From assembly GCA_965203475.1 (NCBI GenBank), contig OZ241890.1, forward strand, positions 372,001 to 436,000: a stretch of DNA of 64,000 nucleotides, in the 5' to 3' direction. Positions 60,914 through 64,000 of this stretch are shown in pieces. Position numbers and translations under genes: made by a program. Source of the stretch: JABDMD01 sp965203475. Lineage in GTDB: Bacteria > Pseudomonadota > Gammaproteobacteria > UBA4575. The number at the start of each line of letters is the position of its first letter. The first letter of the stretch is position 1. A model generated the notes under the pieces. The model searched no databases. It was not told the origin of the DNA and saw only the letters and a program-made list of their open reading frames with translations.

Positions 60914-63900
60914 ATGGCGTATAGCTATACCGAGAAGAAAAGAATTCGTAAAGATTTTGGAAAACGACCAGAAATTTTGGCCGTGCCTTCTATGTTGCAA
61001 ATTCAATTGGCATCTTATCGTCGTTTTTTGCAAGAAGATAAATCTGCAGAAGAAAGAGAAGAAACAGGTTTACATAGTGCCTTTAAGACAATTTTCCCAA
61101 TTGTTAGTTATTCCGGCAATGTGGAATTGCAATACGTGAGTTATCGTTTGGAGCAGCCACCGTTCGAAGTAAAAGAGTGTCAATTACGCGGACAAACCTA
61201 TCACGCGCCTCTAAAAGTTTTATTACGATTGGTAATTTATGATAAGGATGCGCCTGCAGGTTCAAAAAAGGTTAAAGATGTAAAAGAGCAAGAAGTATAT
61301 ATGGGTGAATTGCCATTAATGACCGACACCGGGGCGTTTGTTATTAATGGAACCGAACGAGTTATTGTTTCGCAATTACATCGTTCGCCCGGTGTGTTCT
61401 TTGATCATGATAAAGGGAAAACCCATTCTTCCGGAAAACTTTTATATTCGGCACGAGTAATTCCTTATCGTGGTTCATGGCTCGACTTTGAGTTTGATCA
61501 TAAAGATTGTTTATTTGTTCGAATAGATAGGCGTCGAAAATTACCAGCCACCATTTTGTTACGAGCATTGGGCTTTAGTGGCGAAGAAATTCTCTCGACA
61601 TTCTTTGACACCAATATTGTACGTATAACAGATACTGGATTTATTCTTGATCTTATTCCAGATCGTTTACGAGGTGAAATTGCACCTTTTGAAATCAAAG
61701 CCGGCGGTAAGTTAATCGTTGAAGCAGGAAGACGAATTACCGTGCGACATGTTCGTCAAATTGAAAAAGCTGGTATCAAAAAACTAGAAGTTCCTGTCGA
61801 GTATTTGCTCGGTAAGTTTTTAGCCAAAGACTTGGTAGATACCGAGACGGGTGAATTGGTTTGTAAAGCCAATGATGAATTAACAGAAGAAAATATTGAG
61901 AAGATTTTAGAATCGAGTGTAGATGTTCTAGAACTACTTTATACCAATGATATTGATCGTGGACCGTATATCTCTTCAACCTTAGCGATTGATCCATCCA
62001 GCAATGAATTGGAAGCACAAGTTGAAATTTATCGCATGATGCGCCCTGGTGAGCCGCCAACGAAAGATGCGGCACAAAATTTATTTCAAAACTTATTTTT
62101 CACGCCAGACCGTTATGACTTATCGCCTGTGGGTCGTATGAAGTTTAATCGTCGAGTGGGACGCGAACAAATGACGGGTTCGGGAATTTTAAGTAACGAC
62201 GATATTCTCGATGTAATGAGAACCTTGATTGATATTCGAAATGGCAAGGGCATTGTGGATGATATTGATCATCTAGGAAATCGACGTGTGCGCTGTGTAG
62301 GTGAAATGGCGGAAAACGCATTCCGTGTAGGTTTGGTACGAGTGGAACGTGCCGTTAAAGAGCGATTAACACTTGCAGAGTCCGAAGGACTCATGCCACA
62401 GGAAATGATCAATGCAAAACCAGTGGCTGCAGCCATTAAAGAATTTTTTGGATCCAGCCAATTGTCTCAGTTTATGGATCAAAACAACCCATTGTCTGAA
62501 ATTACACATAAGCGAAGAATTTCTGCACTGGGGCCTGGCGGCTTAACGCGTGAGCGTGCTGGGTTTGAAGTACGTGATGTACATCCGACTCATTATGGTC
62601 GAGTGTGTCCAATTGAAACACCAGAAGGGCCAAATATTGGTTTGATTAATTCTTTAGCCATCTTTGCCAGAACCAACGATTACGGGTTCTTAGAAACCCC
62701 ATATCGGAAAGTCGTCGATGGAAAGGTTACGGATAAGATTGAATACTTGTCAGCAATTGAAGAAAGTCAATTCACGATTGCTCAAGCCAATGCTCCATTA
62801 GACGACAACGGTAAGTTTAAAAATGAACTGGTATCGGTTCGCCATTTAAATGAATTTTCTATGGCGCCTTCAGAGAAAGTGGAATACATGGATGTTTCGC
62901 CAAAACAAATTGTTTCGGTTGCTGCATCACTCATTCCATTTTTAGAGCATGACGATGCAAACCGTGCACTCATGGGATCCAACATGCAACGACAAGCTGT
63001 GCCCACTTTACGTGCCGAAAAGCCGTTAGTAGGAACAGGTATTGAACGTTCGGTTGCAATTGATTCAGGTGCTGCATTAGTTTCAAACCGCGGGGGTGTT
63101 GTTGATACTGTGGATGCTGGTCGTATTGTGGTGAGAGTGAACGATAAAGAAACGGAAGCCGGTGAACCAGGTGTTGATATTTATAATTTGACAAAATACA
63201 TCCGTTCCAATCAAAACACATGTATTAATCAAAAACCGCTCGTACAACCTGGCGATGTAATTGCTAAAGGTGATGTGTTGGCAGATGGCCCTTCTACAGA
63301 CTTAGGTGAATTAGCCTTGGGTCAAAATGCACTTGTCGCCTTCATGCCATGGAATGGCTACAACTTTGAGGATTCTATTTTAATTTCTGAGCGGGTAGTA
63401 GAAGAAGATCGATTCACCACAATTCATATTGAAGAATTAAGTTGTGTAGCTCGAGATACCAAACTGGGTTCAGAAGAAATCACTGCAGACATTCCAAATG
63501 TAAGTGAAAACCTATTAGCGAAGTTAGATGATTCAGGAATTGTGTACGTAGGTGCTGAAGTAAAACCAAGTGATATCTTGGTTGGAAAAGTGACTCCTAA
63601 AGGAGAAACACAACTAACACCTGAGGAAAAATTATTACGTGCCATTTTTGGTGAGAAAGCATCCGATGTGAAAGATACTTCATTACGAGTGCCTTCGGGA
63701 ATGGAGGGAACAGTAATTGATGTACGAGTTTTCACACGTGATGGCGTAGAAAAAGATAAACGCGCTATTCAAATTGAGGAAGCCGAAATTGAACAGGTGC
63801 GCAAAGACTTAAATGATCAGTTGAGAATTTATGAAAACGATATTTATGCACGTGTTGAACGGCTTATTACCAACAAAATAGCCGAAGGTGGGCCGGATGG

Positions 63901-64000
63901 ACTTCAAGCAGACGTTAAAGTTACTAAGTCGTATCTTGAAGGCTTAGATCGAGAACGTTGGTTTGAAATTCGAATTCGTAATGAAGAAGTCAATGCGCAA
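60914..64000 (+). CDS. rpoB: DNA-directed RNA polymerase beta subunit (partial, 3' end outside window)
   Basis: First 1029 codons of rpoB, open to the end of the window. It starts MAYSYTEKKRIRKDFGKRP. The rifampicin pocket reads GSSQLSQFMDQNNPLSEITH followed by KRRISALGPGGL, the sensitive wild-type form. PIETPEGPNIGLINSLA and MPWNGYNFEDSILIS are intact. The missing part should be about 330 residues. It follows rplL by 117 bases with a hairpin between. Confidence 0.97.
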   Translation, partial: MAYSYTEKKRIRKDFGKRPEILAVPSMLQIQLASYRRFLQEDKSAEEREETGLHSAFKTIFPIVSYSGNVELQYVSYRLEQPPFEVKECQLRGQTYHAPLKVLLRLVIYDKDAPAGSKKVKDVKEQEVYMGELPLMTDTGAFVINGTERVIVSQLHRSPGVFFDHDKGKTHSSGKLLYSARVIPYRGSWLDFEFDHKDCLFVRIDRRRKLPATILLRALGFSGEEILSTFFDTNIVRITDTGFILDLIPDRLRGEIAPFEIKAGGKLIVEAGRRITVRHVRQIEKAGIKKLEVPVEYLLGKFLAKDLVDTETGELVCKANDELTEENIEKILESSVDVLELLYTNDIDRGPYISSTLAIDPSSNELEAQVEIYRMMRPGEPPTKDAAQNLFQNLFFTPDRYDLSPVGRMKFNRRVGREQMTGSGILSNDDILDVMRTLIDIRNGKGIVDDIDHLGNRRVRCVGEMAENAFRVGLVRVERAVKERLTLAESEGLMPQEMINAKPVAAAIKEFFGSSQLSQFMDQNNPLSEITHKRRISALGPGGLTRERAGFEVRDVHPTHYGRVCPIETPEGPNIGLINSLAIFARTNDYGFLETPYRKVVDGKVTDKIEYLSAIEESQFTIAQANAPLDDNGKFKNELVSVRHLNEFSMAPSEKVEYMDVSPKQIVSVAASLIPFLEHDDANRALMGSNMQRQAVPTLRAEKPLVGTGIERSVAIDSGAALVSNRGGVVDTVDAGRIVVRVNDKETEAGEPGVDIYNLTKYIRSNQNTCINQKPLVQPGDVIAKGDVLADGPSTDLGELALGQNALVAFMPWNGYNFEDSILISERVVEEDRFTTIHIEELSCVARDTKLGSEEITADIPNVSENLLAKLDDSGIVYVGAEVKPSDILVGKVTPKGETQLTPEEKLLRAIFGEKASDVKDTSLRVPSGMEGTVIDVRVFTRDGVEKDKRAIQIEEAEIEQVRKDLNDQLRIYENDIYARVERLITNKIAEGGPDGLQADVKVTKSYLEGLDRERWFEIRIRNEEVNAQ

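Overview
The window reads as chromosomal DNA of an AT-rich gammaproteobacterium, probably a sulfur- and nitrate-respiring one. The evidence is the gene order anmK / M23 peptidase / tyrS / rRNA operon and birA-coaX-SPOR / tRNA-Tyr-Gly-Thr-tuf / tRNA-Trp-secE-nusG-rplKAJL-rpoB, both familiar gammaproteobacterial blocks, together with gammaproteobacterial-type 16S/23S/5S genes. PEP-CTERM-like surface proteins, a Nap-type molybdoenzyme cluster and a DsrE/TusA/sulfide-quinone-reductase-like module add the metabolic flavour. I cannot name the genus.

Layout. 1-3.3 kb: a DNA-repair glycosylase and two exported proteins with PEP-CTERM-like sorting tails. 3.3-8.7 kb: anmK and an M23 cell-wall endopeptidase, divergent from tyrS-mscS. 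8.7-15.9 kb: one complete rRNA operon (16S, tRNA-Ile, tRNA-Ala, 23S, 5S) that carries three kinds of intruder. A 166-bp tandem repeat bearing two broken tRNA-Ile heads lies before tRNA-Ile. An intervening sequence in helix 25 of 23S encodes a small GIY-YIG protein that has no ATG. A group I intron interrupts 23S at the L1931 site and encodes a LAGLIDADG endonuclease. 15.9-16.7 kb: repeated 5S-tail/terminator modules and REP-like palindromes. 16.7-26.0 kb: nine genes for a Nap-like respiratory chain (multiheme c, diheme c, NapA-like catalytic subunit, two NapG-like and two NapH-like proteins, a YtkA/FixH-like protein, a NapF/G-like ferredoxin), preceded by FNR/DNR-type boxes and followed by a decayed truncated-haemoglobin gene. 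26.8-31 kb: uup, selU, a DUF3047 protein and a metX-like relic. 31-40.5 kb: a surface-polysaccharide locus (methyltransferase, three glycosyltransferases, Wzx, Wzy-like, ATP-grasp, DUF4838). 40.5-49.3 kb: hisI, a second MscS channel, a sulfur-transfer module, two uncharacterised genes, glnS, DUF3465 and a lytic transglycosylase. 49.5-64 kb: birA, coaX, SPOR, tRNA-Thr, a lipoprotein, DUF3445, ugd, then the tRNA-tuf-secE-nusG-ribosomal protein-rpoB block, with rpoB running off the end.

How it works together. The rRNA and tuf-to-rpoB halves are translation and transcription core. The roughly 33 kb between 5S and birA looks like accessory material (anaerobic respiration, surface glycans, sulfur handling) placed between two blocks that I recall as adjacent in several relatives. 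The strongest candidates for something new are the GIY-YIG intervening sequence in 23S helix 25 with its apparent ATA start, the tRNA-Ile-head tandem repeat, a 26-bp perfect hairpin that begins in the CCA end of tRNA-Tyr, and the nap cluster that lacks NapB and NapD but has doubled NapG/H-like modules. All function calls come from reading the sequence; no database search was run.
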